This document shows, in pieces, positions 34,562 to 43,466 of a DNA stretch of 64,000 nucleotides. Where the stretch lies: the NCBI RefSeq assembly GCF_000759835.1, contig NZ_BBNB01000008.1, positions 290,149 to 354,148 of the forward strand, written 5' to 3'. How positions within the stretch are numbered: the first letter of the stretch is position 1; every line of letters starts with the position of its first letter. The notes under the pieces are model-generated. The model did not search any database. It saw nothing but the letters and a program-made list of their open reading frames with translations, and was not told the DNA's origin. Position numbers and translations under genes: made by a program. This stretch comes from Citrobacter sedlakii NBRC 105722. GTDB taxonomy: Bacteria > Pseudomonadota > Gammaproteobacteria > Enterobacterales > Enterobacteriaceae.

Positions 34562-35689
34562 ATGGCTGAAGTGATTTTCAACAAACTGGAAAAGGTGTAC
34601 TCCAACGGCTTCAAAGCGGTACATGCTATCGACCTTAAAATCGCCGAAGGGGAATTTATGGTGATCGTCGGCCCATCCGGCTGCGCCAAATCCACCACCC
34701 TGCGAATGCTGGCCGGGCTGGAGACCATTAGCGGCGGTGAAGTGCGCATCGGCGATAAGATCGTTAACAATCTGGCGCCAAAAGAGCGCGGTATTGCGAT
34801 GGTGTTCCAGAACTACGCGCTTTACCCGCACATGACGGTGCGCGAAAACCTCGCCTTCGGCCTCAAGCTAAGCAAGATGCCAAAAGATCAGATTGACGCG
34901 CAGGTGAATGAAGCCGCGAAGATCCTCGAACTGGAAGAGTTGCTTGACCGTCTGCCGCGCCAGCTTTCCGGTGGTCAGGCGCAGCGTGTGGCGGTTGGCC
35001 GGGCGATTGTGAAGAAGCCAGACGTATTCCTGTTCGACGAGCCGCTGTCGAACCTCGACGCCAAGCTGCGCGCCTCTATGCGCATCCGCATTTCCGACCT
35101 GCACAAGCAGCTAAAAAAATCAGGTAAACCGGCGACCACGGTTTATGTCACGCACGACCAGACCGAAGCGATGACCATGGGCGACCGCATCTGCGTGATG
35201 AAGCTCGGGCATATCATGCAGGTCGATACGCCGGATAACCTTTACCACAAGCCGAAAAACATGTTTGTGGCGGGCTTTATCGGCGCGCCGGAAATGAACA
35301 TTCGCCCCAGTAAACTGGTGGATGAAGCGGGACGTCTGGCGCTGACCATTGGCAACGAAACGCTGCCCCTGAGCGAAACGCTGCAGGAAAAAATTTCCGC
35401 CAGCCAGGGGCAGGACGTGTTTTACGGTATTCGCCCGGAATTTGTCGCGCTTTCCGACGAGCCGTTTACCGAAGGAAGTTGCAGCGGTGAGATGGTGCGC
35501 GTGGAAAACATGGGACATGAATTCTTCGTCTACCTGAAAGTGTCTGACTACGAGCTGACCGCCCGCATTCCTTCGGATAAAGCTAAGCCGATGATTGAAA
35601 AAGGACTTCATCGTAAAGTGTTTTTCACGTTCGACATGAATAAGTGTCATATCTTTGACGCAAAAACTGAACAGAACATCTCTCTCTGA
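34562..35689 (+). CDS. togA: Oligogalacturonide ABC transporter ATPase TogA
   Basis: The product is a CUT1-type ATPase of 375 residues. Walker A is GPSGCAKST (about 37-45) with Ala where Gly is usual. The Q-loop, the signature LSGGQAQRVAVGRA, Walker B DVFLFDEPLSNLD and the switch His in YVTHDQTEAM follow. The C-terminal regulatory OB-fold (about 240-375) is typical of MsiK/UgpC-type subunits. It is 12 bp after togN. Confidence 0.88.
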   Translation: MAEVIFNKLEKVYSNGFKAVHAIDLKIAEGEFMVIVGPSGCAKSTTLRMLAGLETISGGEVRIGDKIVNNLAPKERGIAMVFQNYALYPHMTVRENLAFGLKLSKMPKDQIDAQVNEAAKILELEELLDRLPRQLSGGQAQRVAVGRAIVKKPDVFLFDEPLSNLDAKLRASMRIRISDLHKQLKKSGKPATTVYVTHDQTEAMTMGDRICVMKLGHIMQVDTPDNLYHKPKNMFVAGFIGAPEMNIRPSKLVDEAGRLALTIGNETLPLSETLQEKISASQGQDVFYGIRPEFVALSDEPFTEGSCSGEMVRVENMGHEFFVYLKVSDYELTARIPSDKAKPMIEKGLHRKVFFTFDMNKCHIFDAKTEQNISL

Positions 35690-35703
35690 CTGGAGTTATA
35701 AAA

Positions 35704-36990
35704 ATGAAAAAAGTGCTTTTAAGCGCCGCTATCTCCGCTACCCTGGGTCTGACTGCTATGCCTTCTATGGCGCAAAACGTCGATTTACGTATGTCCTGGT
35801 GGGGCGGCAATGGCCGCCATCAGGTGACGTTGAAAGCCCTCGAGGCGTTCCACAAGCAAAACCCGGATATCAACGTTAAGGCGGAATATACCGGCTGGGA
35901 CGGTCACCTGTCGCGTCTGACGACGCAGATTGCGGGCGGCACTGAGCCGGACGTGATGCAGACCAACTGGAACTGGCTGCCGATCTTCTCGAAAACCGGT
36001 GACGGCTTCTACGATCTGAACAAAATGAAAGAGGTGATCGACCTCAGCCAGTTCGATCCGAAAGAATTACGTTCGACCACCGTGAACGGCAAGCTGAACG
36101 GCATTCCGATCTCCGTGACCGCCCGCGTATTCTATTTTAATGATGAAACCTGGAAAAAAGCAGGTGTCGAATACCCCAAGACCTGGGATGAACTGATGGC
36201 GGCGGGAAAAGCGTTCGAGAGTAAACTGGGTAAGCAATATTATCCGGTGGTGCTTGAGCATCAGGATACGCTGGCGCTACTGAATTCTTATATGATTCAG
36301 AAATACAACATTCCTGCGGTCGATGAGAAAACCAAAAAATTCTCTTACAGCAAAGCGCAATGGGTGGAATTTTTCCAGACCTATAAAAAGCTGGTCGACA
36401 GCCACGTGATGCCGGACACCAAATACTACGCGTCATTTGGTAAGAGTAACATGTACGAGATGAAGCCGTGGATTCAGGGTGAATGGGGCGGTACCTATAT
36501 GTGGAACTCCACCATCACCAAATACTCTGACAACCTGAAGCCACCGGCGAAGCTGGAGCTGGGTAATTACCCGATGCTGCCGGGCGCGACCGATGCGGGT
36601 CTGTTCTTTAAACCGGCGCAGATGCTGTCAATCGGTAAGTCCACCAAAAACCCGGAAGCAGCAGCGAAACTGATCAACTTCTTACTGAACAGTAAAGAGG
36701 GCGTCGAGACGCTGGGACTGGAGCGCGGCGTGCCGTTGAGCAAAGCGGCAGTCGCGATCCTGACTCAGGATGGCACTATCAAAGAGGACGATCCGTCGGT
36801 AGCGGGCCTGCGTCTGGCGCAGTCTCTGCCGGCGAAACTGACCGTATCGCCATACTTTGACGATCCGCAGATTGTTGCGCAGTTCGGCACCTCTTTGCAG
36901 TATATCGACTACGGTCAGAAAACGGTGGAAGAAACGGCAGCGGACTTCCAGCGCCAGGCCGAACGTATCCTGAAACGCGCGATGCGTTGA
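35704..36990 (+). CDS. togB: Oligogalacturonide-binding periplasmic protein TogB
   Basis: The product is an extracellular solute-binding protein (family 1) of 428 residues. The signal peptide runs to about residue 23 (SMA/QNV). DLRMSWWGGNGRHQVTLKALEAFHKQNP opens the mature protein, and it is rich in Trp as expected for carbohydrate stacking. It is the last gene of togMNAB, 14 bp after togA. REP sequences follow. Confidence 0.9.
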   Translation: MKKVLLSAAISATLGLTAMPSMAQNVDLRMSWWGGNGRHQVTLKALEAFHKQNPDINVKAEYTGWDGHLSRLTTQIAGGTEPDVMQTNWNWLPIFSKTGDGFYDLNKMKEVIDLSQFDPKELRSTTVNGKLNGIPISVTARVFYFNDETWKKAGVEYPKTWDELMAAGKAFESKLGKQYYPVVLEHQDTLALLNSYMIQKYNIPAVDEKTKKFSYSKAQWVEFFQTYKKLVDSHVMPDTKYYASFGKSNMYEMKPWIQGEWGGTYMWNSTITKYSDNLKPPAKLELGNYPMLPGATDAGLFFKPAQMLSIGKSTKNPEAAAKLINFLLNSKEGVETLGLERGVPLSKAAVAILTQDGTIKEDDPSVAGLRLAQSLPAKLTVSPYFDDPQIVAQFGTSLQYIDYGQKTVEETAADFQRQAERILKRAMR

Positions 36991-36998
36991 TATCAACC

Positions 36999-37107
36999 TG
37001 CCGGGTGGCGGCTTCGCCTACCCGGCCTACAAATTGTGCGTTGATGTAAAACGCGCGCCAGTGCCTGCAATAATCGGTAGGCCCGGAAAGCACAGCGCCA
37101 CCGGGCA
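36999..37107. repeat. Pair of REP elements (BIME) between togB and araE
   Basis: Two inverted REP units, 36999-37030 (TGCCGGGTGGCGGCTTCGCC onward) and 37077-37107 (GTAGGCCCGG to CCGGGCA), lie between the converging togB and araE ends. Confidence 0.88.
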
Positions 37108-37113
37108 ATAACC

Positions 37114-38523
37114 TCACACCCCAATATTTCTTAACTTCTCACCGGCCATCAGCTTACGTTCAATATGTTCCAGGGTGACGTTTTTGGTTTCCGGAATCAG
37201 CCAGAAGGTAATGCCGATAAACGCCACGTTCAGCGCGGTATAAAGCCAGAAGGTGCCCGCAGCGCCGATGCTGTCGAGCAGGGTCAGGAAGGTTGCGCCG
37301 ATAATCATGTTCGACACCCAGTTCGTGGTGGTTGAGCAGGTAATACCAAAGTCGCGGCATTTCAGCGGCTGAATTTCCGAACACAGGATCCATACCACCG
37401 GCGCGGCGCTCATCGCATAACCGGCAATACACATCATGGTCATGCCCACGGAAAGCCAGGACAGGCCGCTTGAGGCTGTGCCGTTATCAAACTGCATCAG
37501 GCAGTAACCCAGCACCAGCGTACCGAGCGCCATCACACTGAAGCCGATTTTCAACGCCGGTTTACGTCCGGCTTTATCAACGGTGAACACCGCAATAAAG
37601 GTAGCGAACATAAAGGTCAGACCGACCACCAGCGTGGCGATCATCTGCTGTTCGGTGGTGGTAAAACCCGCCATTTTAAAAATGCGCGGCGCGTAATACA
37701 TGATGATGTTCATACCGGTAAACTGCTGCATCGCCTGCAATAACATGCCGAGGAACACCGCCCTGCGCACATTACGGTTGACCCTGAACAGTGCCCAACC
37801 GCCCTGCTTCAGCTTTAGGCTTTCCCGAATCTCATTTAGCTCCTCGCGGGCTTTTTCCGACGTATCACGCAGCATACGCAGTACTTCTTCGGCTTCAATA
37901 TGACGACCTTTTTGCGCCAGCCAGCGCGGACTGTTAGGCAGAAAAACCACCAGCACGATCAGCACTACTGCCGGCAGCGCCAGCACGCCCAGCATTGCGC
38001 GCCAGTTGCCACTGTAGCTGAACGCAGTATCGGATAAAAACGCCAGCACAATGCCCAGTGTAACCATCAGTTGATACATGCTGATCATCTTGCCGCGTAC
38101 ATGTTCACTTGCCATTTCAGACAGATAAAGCGGCGCCGTGTACGAGGCGATCCCTACGGCGACGCCCAACACCACGCGCGAGACGATCACTATCTCTACG
38201 CTGGTGGCGAACGCCGATCCCAATGAACCGACGACAAAGAGGATCGCCCCGGCCATCAGGCTGTATTTACGCCCCAGCCGGAAGGAGAGCCAGCCATTGA
38301 ACAACGCGCCAATCGCCGCGCCGAGCATCATGCTGCTGACCACCCACTCCTGCAGGCGACTGGTCAACACAAAGTGATCGGTGATAAACGGCAACGCGCC
38401 GGCAATCACCCCAATATCCAGACCAAAAAGCAAACCCGCCACGGCAGCCGAGACGGACACAAACAGGTTCATGCGGCGCGTATCGCGCACCGTTAAAGCA
38501 GAGTCATTATTGATTGAAACCAT
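37114..38523 (-). CDS. araE: Arabinose:proton symporter AraE
   Basis: The product is a 12-helix MFS sugar porter of 469 residues. It has the motifs [52 protein letters not shown] and [12 protein letters not shown]. It takes up L-arabinose with a proton. The ATG at 38523 (MVSINNDS) is chosen over 38538. An AraC half-site and a CRP site lie upstream. It is backbone, here flanked by pectin genes; pectin side chains contain arabinan, so the grouping makes metabolic sense. Confidence 0.96.
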   Translation of the reverse strand: MVSINNDSALTVRDTRRMNLFVSVSAAVAGLLFGLDIGVIAGALPFITDHFVLTSRLQEWVVSSMMLGAAIGALFNGWLSFRLGRKYSLMAGAILFVVGSLGSAFATSVEIVIVSRVVLGVAVGIASYTAPLYLSEMASEHVRGKMISMYQLMVTLGIVLAFLSDTAFSYSGNWRAMLGVLALPAVVLIVLVVFLPNSPRWLAQKGRHIEAEEVLRMLRDTSEKAREELNEIRESLKLKQGGWALFRVNRNVRRAVFLGMLLQAMQQFTGMNIIMYYAPRIFKMAGFTTTEQQMIATLVVGLTFMFATFIAVFTVDKAGRKPALKIGFSVMALGTLVLGYCLMQFDNGTASSGLSWLSVGMTMMCIAGYAMSAAPVVWILCSEIQPLKCRDFGITCSTTTNWVSNMIIGATFLTLLDSIGAAGTFWLYTALNVAFIGITFWLIPETKNVTLEHIERKLMAGEKLRNIGV

Positions 38524-38604
38524 TTTTTCCTGCCACAACAGAGTAAGACATGATCAAAAAGTACGGTATTCGTCAGCGAGGTGTCAGGCAGGAAACGGCA
38601 TAAA

Positions 38605-38621
38605 CATGGACGAAATGGCTA
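38605..38621 (-). promoter_or_regulatory. AraC half-site upstream of araE
   Basis: On the minus strand the sequence TAGC-N7-TCCATG matches the AraC half-site consensus TAGC-N7-TCCATA with one mismatch, about 80 bp before the araE start. Confidence 0.72.
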
Positions 38622-38634
38622 CGCAGTAGCGTTA

Positions 38635-38650
38635 TGTGATGGACATTACA
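38635..38650. promoter_or_regulatory. CRP site upstream of araE
   Basis: TGTGA-TGGACA-TTACA matches the CRP consensus TGTGA-N6-TCACA with one mismatch, and lies just upstream of the AraC half-site. Confidence 0.72.
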
Positions 38651-38789
38651 CTTTCAAAAATATTTGTTTATCTGGCTGGATTTTATATCTTTATGATTAT
38701 TAATGATTTTAATAAATAAAAATGAAAACTGCCCGTGTGGCGTATGGATTAATGACTAATCTGAGTATGGACTATGCTCACGAAGTGAT

Positions 38790-38818
38790 AAAAAAAACCC
38801 TGCCCGAAGGCAGGGTTT
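38790..38818 (-). terminator. Intrinsic terminator of kduD
   Basis: The stem CCCTGCC/GGCAGGG with loop CGAA is followed on the minus strand by eight T residues, 20 bp after the kduD stop. Confidence 0.93.
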
Positions 38819-38838
38819 CAGCGCTCACGCCAGACGGA

Positions 38839-39600
38839 TTAACGCGCCAGCCAGCCGCCGTCAACCGCGACGGTATAGCCGTTGATATAATCAGATGCGC
38901 TGGAAGCCAGGAAAACCACCGGCCCCATCAGATCGCTTGGCAGACCCCAACGACCCGCCGGAATACGGTCGAGAATTTCCGCGCTACGCTGTTCATCAGC
39001 GCGCAACTGCTGGGTATTGTTGGTCGCCATATAGCCAGGGGCGATCGCGTTCACGTTGATGTTGTGCTTCGCCCACTCGTTCGCCATCAGACGGGTCACG
39101 CCCATCACGCCGCTTTTTGACGCGGTATAAGACGGTACGCGAATGCCGCCCTGGAAGGAAAGCATCGAAGCGATGTTAATGATTTTGCCGCCGTTGCCCT
39201 GCGCGATGAAGTGCTTCGCCGCAGCCTGAGACATAAAGAACACGCTCTTAATGTTCAGGTTCATCACGTCATCCCAGTCTTTCTCGCTGAAGTTGATTGC
39301 ATCTTCGCGACGGATCAGACCGGCGTTGTTTACCAGAATATCGATATGACCGAATTCAGCCACCGCGCGCTCCAGCAGCGCCGGAATGCCGTCGATCTGA
39401 CGCAGGTCAGCGGTCAGGCTTAAAAAGCGACGTCCCAGCGCAGTAACGCGTTCGATCGTTTCCGTCGGTTCAACGATGTTAATCCCGACGATATCGCAGC
39501 CCGCTTCCGCCAGGCCGAGCGCCATGCCCTGGCCCAGGCCGGTGTCGCAACCGGTCACTACCGCGACTTTACCTTCGAGTGAGAATGCATTCAAAATCAT
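38839..39600 (-). CDS. kduD: 2-dehydro-3-deoxy-D-gluconate 5-dehydrogenase KduD
   Basis: This short-chain dehydrogenase of 253 residues reduces 2,5-diketo-3-deoxygluconate (DKII) to KDG with NADH. The cofactor loop is TGCDTGLGQG (17-26), followed by NNAG (91-94) and the catalytic Ser145, Tyr158, Lys162. It is 57 bp after kduI on the same strand, so one operon. KDG then goes to KdgK and KdgA encoded elsewhere. Confidence 0.97.
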   Translation of the reverse strand: MILNAFSLEGKVAVVTGCDTGLGQGMALGLAEAGCDIVGINIVEPTETIERVTALGRRFLSLTADLRQIDGIPALLERAVAEFGHIDILVNNAGLIRREDAINFSEKDWDDVMNLNIKSVFFMSQAAAKHFIAQGNGGKIINIASMLSFQGGIRVPSYTASKSGVMGVTRLMANEWAKHNINVNAIAPGYMATNNTQQLRADEQRSAEILDRIPAGRWGLPSDLMGPVVFLASSASDYINGYTVAVDGGWLAR

Positions 39601-39657
39601 TGTAAATCCTTAATATTATTCATGCCTGTCACGGACAGGCGTTGTACGCGCCCGCGA

Positions 39658-40494
39658 CTAGCGGAGATCTTTTACCGCAACGTGATCCATGTCATCGAAG
39701 ACCTGGTTCTCACCCACCATTCCCCAAATGAAGGTATAGGCTTTGGTACCCACCCCGGAGTGAATCGACCAGCTCGGAGAAATGACCGCCTGCTCGTTGT
39801 GCATTACGATATGGCGAGTTTCCTGAGGCTGCCCCATCATATGGAAGACGCAGGTGTCTTCTTCCATATTGAAATAGAAGTACACTTCCATGCGGCGTTC
39901 ATGCGTGTGACACGGCATGGTATTCCACAGGTTACCCGGCGCCAGTTCGGTAAGCCCCATGCTGAGCTGGCAGGTTTCCAGCACATCCGGCACGAAATAT
40001 TTATTAATAGTGCGGCGATTGCTGGTGAGATTGTCACCGAGCGTGACCGGCGCAACATCGGCTGGCGTCACTTTTTTGGTGGGGTATGTGGTGTGTGCCG
40101 GAGCGCAGTTGTAGTAGAACTTGGCAGGCGTAGCGCTGTCGACGCTGGCGAAAACCACTTCCTTCGCCCCTTTGCCGACATACAGCGCGTCGCGATGGCC
40201 GATTTCGTAGCACTGGCCGTCAACGGTAATGGTGCCCGCGCCGCCAATGTTGATCACGCCCAGTTCACGACGCTCAAGAAAGTAGGTCACACCCAGTTGT
40301 TTACCGACTTCGCCGCCGACAGACACCGTTTTCGCCACAGGCATGATGCCGCCAACGATAATGCGGTCAATGTGGCTATAAACCATGGTGTATTCGTCAG
40401 CCACGAACACTTTCTCAACTAAAAACTCTTTGCGTAGCCCCTGGGTATCCAGTGTTTTGGCGTGCGCGCTGTGAATACTTTGTCTTACGTCCAC
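39658..40494 (-). CDS. kduI: 5-dehydro-4-deoxy-D-glucuronate isomerase KduI
   Basis: This zinc cupin isomerase of 278 residues converts 5-keto-4-deoxyuronate (DKI) to DKII. The zinc ligands His196, His198 and Glu203 are in [14 protein letters not shown], with a fourth His about 245 (PSWSIHSG). It is the first gene of kduI-kduD; its promoter region contains a KdgR operator and a CRP-like site. KdgF and Ogl upstream in the pathway supply its substrate. Confidence 0.97.
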   Translation of the reverse strand: MDVRQSIHSAHAKTLDTQGLRKEFLVEKVFVADEYTMVYSHIDRIIVGGIMPVAKTVSVGGEVGKQLGVTYFLERRELGVINIGGAGTITVDGQCYEIGHRDALYVGKGAKEVVFASVDSATPAKFYYNCAPAHTTYPTKKVTPADVAPVTLGDNLTSNRRTINKYFVPDVLETCQLSMGLTELAPGNLWNTMPCHTHERRMEVYFYFNMEEDTCVFHMMGQPQETRHIVMHNEQAVISPSWSIHSGVGTKAYTFIWGMVGENQVFDDMDHVAVKDLR

Positions 40495-40605
40495 ATTTAC
40501 CTCCAGTATGAACCGAGCCGGAATTCCTGTACGGAGAGCGAAACGCTGTTCCGTTTTACATTATGGCTCATGATATCCCTCCGGGAACGGCTTTTCAATT
40601 ACAAA

Positions 40606-40620
40606 TAAAACATCGTTTCA
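40606..40620. promoter_or_regulatory. KdgR operator of kduID
   Basis: TAAAAC-ATC-GTTTCA, an inverted repeat with one mismatch between arms, 112 bp upstream of the kduI start. Confidence 0.78.
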
Positions 40621-40646
40621 CTTTTTCTGCATGTTATTATCAAAAG

Positions 40647-40662
40647 TGTAAGTGCGATCACG
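40647..40662. promoter_or_regulatory. CRP-like site between kduI and ogl
   Basis: TGTAA-GTGCGA-TCACG matches 8 of 10 consensus positions of TGTGA-N6-TCACA. Confidence 0.55.
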
Positions 40663-40827
40663 CTCGTTTTCTGAAATTGCGTCACAGTTTAGAAAAATCC
40701 TATTTAAAAACAAAAGGCTATATAGGGATTGGTAAATATACCCCCCTCGTTGATTCCCTAAGTCCGTGAAATCCATCCGCTTTATTTTTGCTTTTTCGAA
40801 GTAAAGTGCGCTGTCAATCACATACAA

Positions 40828-40842
40828 TGAAACAGCGTTTTG
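40828..40842. promoter_or_regulatory. KdgR operator of ogl
   Basis: TGAAAC-AGC-GTTTTG, 5 of 6 outer positions symmetric or near so, 88 bp upstream of the ogl start. Confidence 0.72.
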
Positions 40843-40929
40843 ATATTTTGATACTCGCTTTTTAAACCTATCATAAATCTGGGTACTGCCGCGGGTCTTT
40901 TCCCCCGCCACGGTAAAAAGGAGTGCATC

Positions 40930-42105
40930 ATGGCTAAAGGCATGCGGGTCAAACTGAACTATGAGGTCAGTCGCGATCCGGATACAGGCGTGGAAGTTAC
41001 GCGTCTGACCCCACCGGAAGTAACGTGTCACCGAAACTACTTTTATCAAAAATGTTTCTTTAATGACGGTAGCCACCTGCTGTTCGCTGGGGAGTTTGAC
41101 GGCCACTGGAACTACTATTTACTCGACATTGCAAAAGCCGAGGCCGTTCAGTTAACCGAAGGCGCGGGCGACAACACCTTTGGCGGCTTTTTATCTCCGG
41201 ATGATAGCGCGCTGTATTACGTGAAAAACGATCGTACGCTGTTTGAAGTCAATCTCAGTACCCTGGCCGAGCGCGAAGTGTATCGCGTACCGGATGAATG
41301 GGTCGGCTATGGCACCTGGGTGGCAAATAGCGACTGTACGAAGCTGGTCGGCATTGAGATTGCCAAACGCGACTGGACGCCGCTGAACGACTGGAAAATC
41401 TTCCACGACTTTTTCCATAAAGGTCCACACTGTCGCTTGCTGCGGGTGGATCTGAGAAGTGGAGAAAGCTCGGTCATTCATGAAGAAAAGATCTGGCTGG
41501 GCCATCCGATCTATCGCCCCTTTGACGACAATACCGTCGCGTTTTGCCATGAGGGACCACACGATCTGATCGACGCGCGGATGTGGCTGGTTAACGAAGA
41601 GGGTAGCAATATCCGCAAAGTGAAAGATCATGCAGAAGGCGAAAGCTGCACCCATGAGTTCTGGGTGCCAAACGGCTCCGCGTTGGTGTATGTTTCCTAT
41701 CTGAAAGGGCAGCAGGGACGCACAATTTCCAGCTATAACCCCGACACCGGCATCAATGAAGACATTATGCCAATGCCAGCATGCTCGCATCTGATGAGTA
41801 ACTTTGACGGCACGTTGCTGGTCGGCGATGGCTCCGGTACACCGGTAGACGTCAAAGACACTGGCGGATACACCATTGATAACGACCCCTATTTATACGG
41901 CTTTGACGTGGCGAAGAAAGCCTTTTTCCGGATTGCCCGTCACGATACCTCCTGGGCGACAGTCGCTAACAGCCGCCAGGTAACCCACCCGCATCCGTCG
42001 TTTACTCCGGACGATCGCGCGGTATTATTCAGCTCTGACAAAGACGGCAAACCGGCAATTTATCTCGCCAGACTGCCCGAACAACCGGAATTATTGCGAC
42101 TGTGA
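40930..42105 (+). CDS. ogl: Oligogalacturonate lyase
   Basis: Ogl is a cytoplasmic PL22 beta-propeller enzyme that splits di-galacturonates into 5-keto-4-deoxyuronate units. The product has 391 residues. Family segments include TCHRNYFYQKCFFNDGS, DNTFGGFLSPDD, GYGTWVANSDCTK, GHPIYRP and FCHEGPHDL. The metal-site histidines are in CSHLMSN and RQVTHPHPSFTPDD. It has a strong GGAG site and its own KdgR operator, and is divergent from kduI. E. coli K-12 lacks this gene. Confidence 0.95.
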   Translation: MAKGMRVKLNYEVSRDPDTGVEVTRLTPPEVTCHRNYFYQKCFFNDGSHLLFAGEFDGHWNYYLLDIAKAEAVQLTEGAGDNTFGGFLSPDDSALYYVKNDRTLFEVNLSTLAEREVYRVPDEWVGYGTWVANSDCTKLVGIEIAKRDWTPLNDWKIFHDFFHKGPHCRLLRVDLRSGESSVIHEEKIWLGHPIYRPFDDNTVAFCHEGPHDLIDARMWLVNEEGSNIRKVKDHAEGESCTHEFWVPNGSALVYVSYLKGQQGRTISSYNPDTGINEDIMPMPACSHLMSNFDGTLLVGDGSGTPVDVKDTGGYTIDNDPYLYGFDVAKKAFFRIARHDTSWATVANSRQVTHPHPSFTPDDRAVLFSSDKDGKPAIYLARLPEQPELLRL

Positions 42106-42157
42106 GATTGAGCGCCTGTTCCGCAGGCGCGACCTGTGTGCTTCTGTAACTGGCCTT

Positions 42158-42182
42158 GCCCTTCTCCTGGAGGGCTTTTTTT
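42158..42182 (+). terminator. Intrinsic terminator of ogl
   Basis: The stem GCCCT/AGGGC (with possible inner pairs) is followed by seven T residues, 52 bp after the ogl stop. A second GCGCCTG/CAGGCGC hairpin lies just before it. Confidence 0.8.
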
Positions 42183-42249
42183 ATGGCTAACTTTGCTGAA
42201 TGTTCGATGGGTTTATTTCGCGGTGATGCCTGGCGCCCCCGGCAATAAC

Positions 42250-42277
42250 GAAAAAACCCCGGCTGACTGCGCCGGGG
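42250..42277 (-). terminator. Intrinsic terminator of kdgM
   Basis: The stem CCCCGGC/GCCGGGG with a 7-nt loop is followed on the minus strand by six T residues. Confidence 0.9.
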
Positions 42278-42304
42278 GAATAAGACAATGAGGGTACCGC
42301 TGAA

Positions 42305-42988
42305 TCAGAACGAATAAGCCACGCCCACACGGAAGCGGGTCTGACGTTCGTCAGAGGTTTTCACCCCCACGTTCCCCACTTCGACATAAGGCGCCCAGTT
42401 TTTATCCCATTTATACGCCAGCTTGGCGTTGTATTCGTTGGAGTAGGTTTTGTTGTTATTGCGAATTTCGCCTTCAGTACTTTTGGCGTAAACATAGTTT
42501 AGTTCGGTACGCCAGTCGCCCATGACCCAACCAATCCACGCATCGCCACGGTTAACTTTGTCATCGTCTTTATTATCGCTTGACGGATAACGTGTGTATT
42601 CATAACGGTAACGCGCCGCGACATAAAATCCATTTTCGAAGCTGTACTGCACGTGAATATTCGGCTTGTAAATGGTGCGGCTGTCGGTGCTTTCCAGCGT
42701 CATCGCCGGTGTGATGGCAATATTGTCAGTCGCCTTCCAGCGCCAGCTCAGTGAGTCTTCGTGGCCGTTACCCACAACGTCAGAGAATGGCTGATCGGCT
42801 TTATCTCCGCCAGATTTCCATTTTGCTTCAACAGAAAAACCGACGCCGTTATCGAAACGATGCGACACCGCCACACGGTCGGCGTTGGTGCCGCTATCAA
42901 TATACTCATGACGCAAGTCGACAGTCACCGCTTGCGCGGCAAACGACGCACCAATTAATGACGCAAGGCCCAGAGTTTTTTTAAACAT
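42305..42988 (-). CDS. kdgM: Oligogalacturonate-specific outer-membrane porin KdgM
   Basis: This monomeric 12-strand beta-barrel porin of 227 residues belongs to the KdgM/NanC family. The signal peptide is about 20 residues (AAQA/VTVDLRHEYID) and the C-terminus ends in Phe (VGVAYSF), as for BAM substrates. KdgM admits acidic oligogalacturonides, which TogMNAB then imports. A KdgR-type operator precedes it. A NanC-type specificity is the alternative, but the neighbours favour pectin. Confidence 0.9.
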   Translation of the reverse strand: MFKKTLGLASLIGASFAAQAVTVDLRHEYIDSGTNADRVAVSHRFDNGVGFSVEAKWKSGGDKADQPFSDVVGNGHEDSLSWRWKATDNIAITPAMTLESTDSRTIYKPNIHVQYSFENGFYVAARYRYEYTRYPSSDNKDDDKVNRGDAWIGWVMGDWRTELNYVYAKSTEGEIRNNNKTYSNEYNAKLAYKWDKNWAPYVEVGNVGVKTSDERQTRFRVGVAYSF

Positions 42989-43466
42989 ATCCTATCCTCA
43001 AATTAAAATGATGTTTCTTTTTTATGGAATTGTATTTTATTTTTTTAACACCGCCATTTTAGTGATCGCGATCGTAATTATTTGTTTCAAAAAAAATGGA
43101 CGTCCGTGGCGTGATGAATATCAAACAAAAAAGCCTTCAAACGCCAAAAATAACGATTACGGTCACGTTTTAATTTAATTAAAACCCATCCCTGGAATTT
43201 AATTTAAATAAATAAACATTAAAAACAATAGATTACAGAACCCCACACTTAATAACCTGCGTTACTTTATTATTTATAACTATCAACCGATTGATTATTG
43301 TAGAACAGGGTCTGTTTGAAAAAATAAAGGATGGGTTTCGAAAACAGCAGATGTTTACGGATAGGATTTTACTTATTTCAAAACAATGCGCGTGAATGCC
43401 GTCACATTTTATATAACGGCATTAAAGGGATTAATATAAAAAAGGGAAAAGAAATGAAATTAATCG
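42989..43466. other. kdgM promoter region and yqeF 3' region
   Basis: This 478-bp gap is very AT-rich. It holds the kdgM operator at 43004-43018 and a loose CRP-like palindrome (GTGATCGCGATCGTA at 43062-43076). No ORF is supported. Confidence 0.65.
43004..43018. promoter_or_regulatory. KdgR-like operator of kdgM
   Basis: TAAAAT-GAT-GTTTCT resembles the other KdgR sites in the window but is weaker. It is 16 bp from the kdgM start codon. Confidence 0.6.

Larger units (their letters stand above)
38524..38838. other. araE promoter region and kduD 3' region
   Basis: The region holds the araE control region (AraC and CRP sites) and the kduD terminator. No gene is seen. Confidence 0.75.
40495..40929. 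other. kduI-ogl divergent control region
   Basis: This 435-bp gap contains KdgR-type operators on each side (40606-40620 and 40828-40842) and one CRP-like site near the middle (40647-40662). The short frame at 40563-40769 has no ribosome site and is not considered a gene. Confidence 0.78.
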
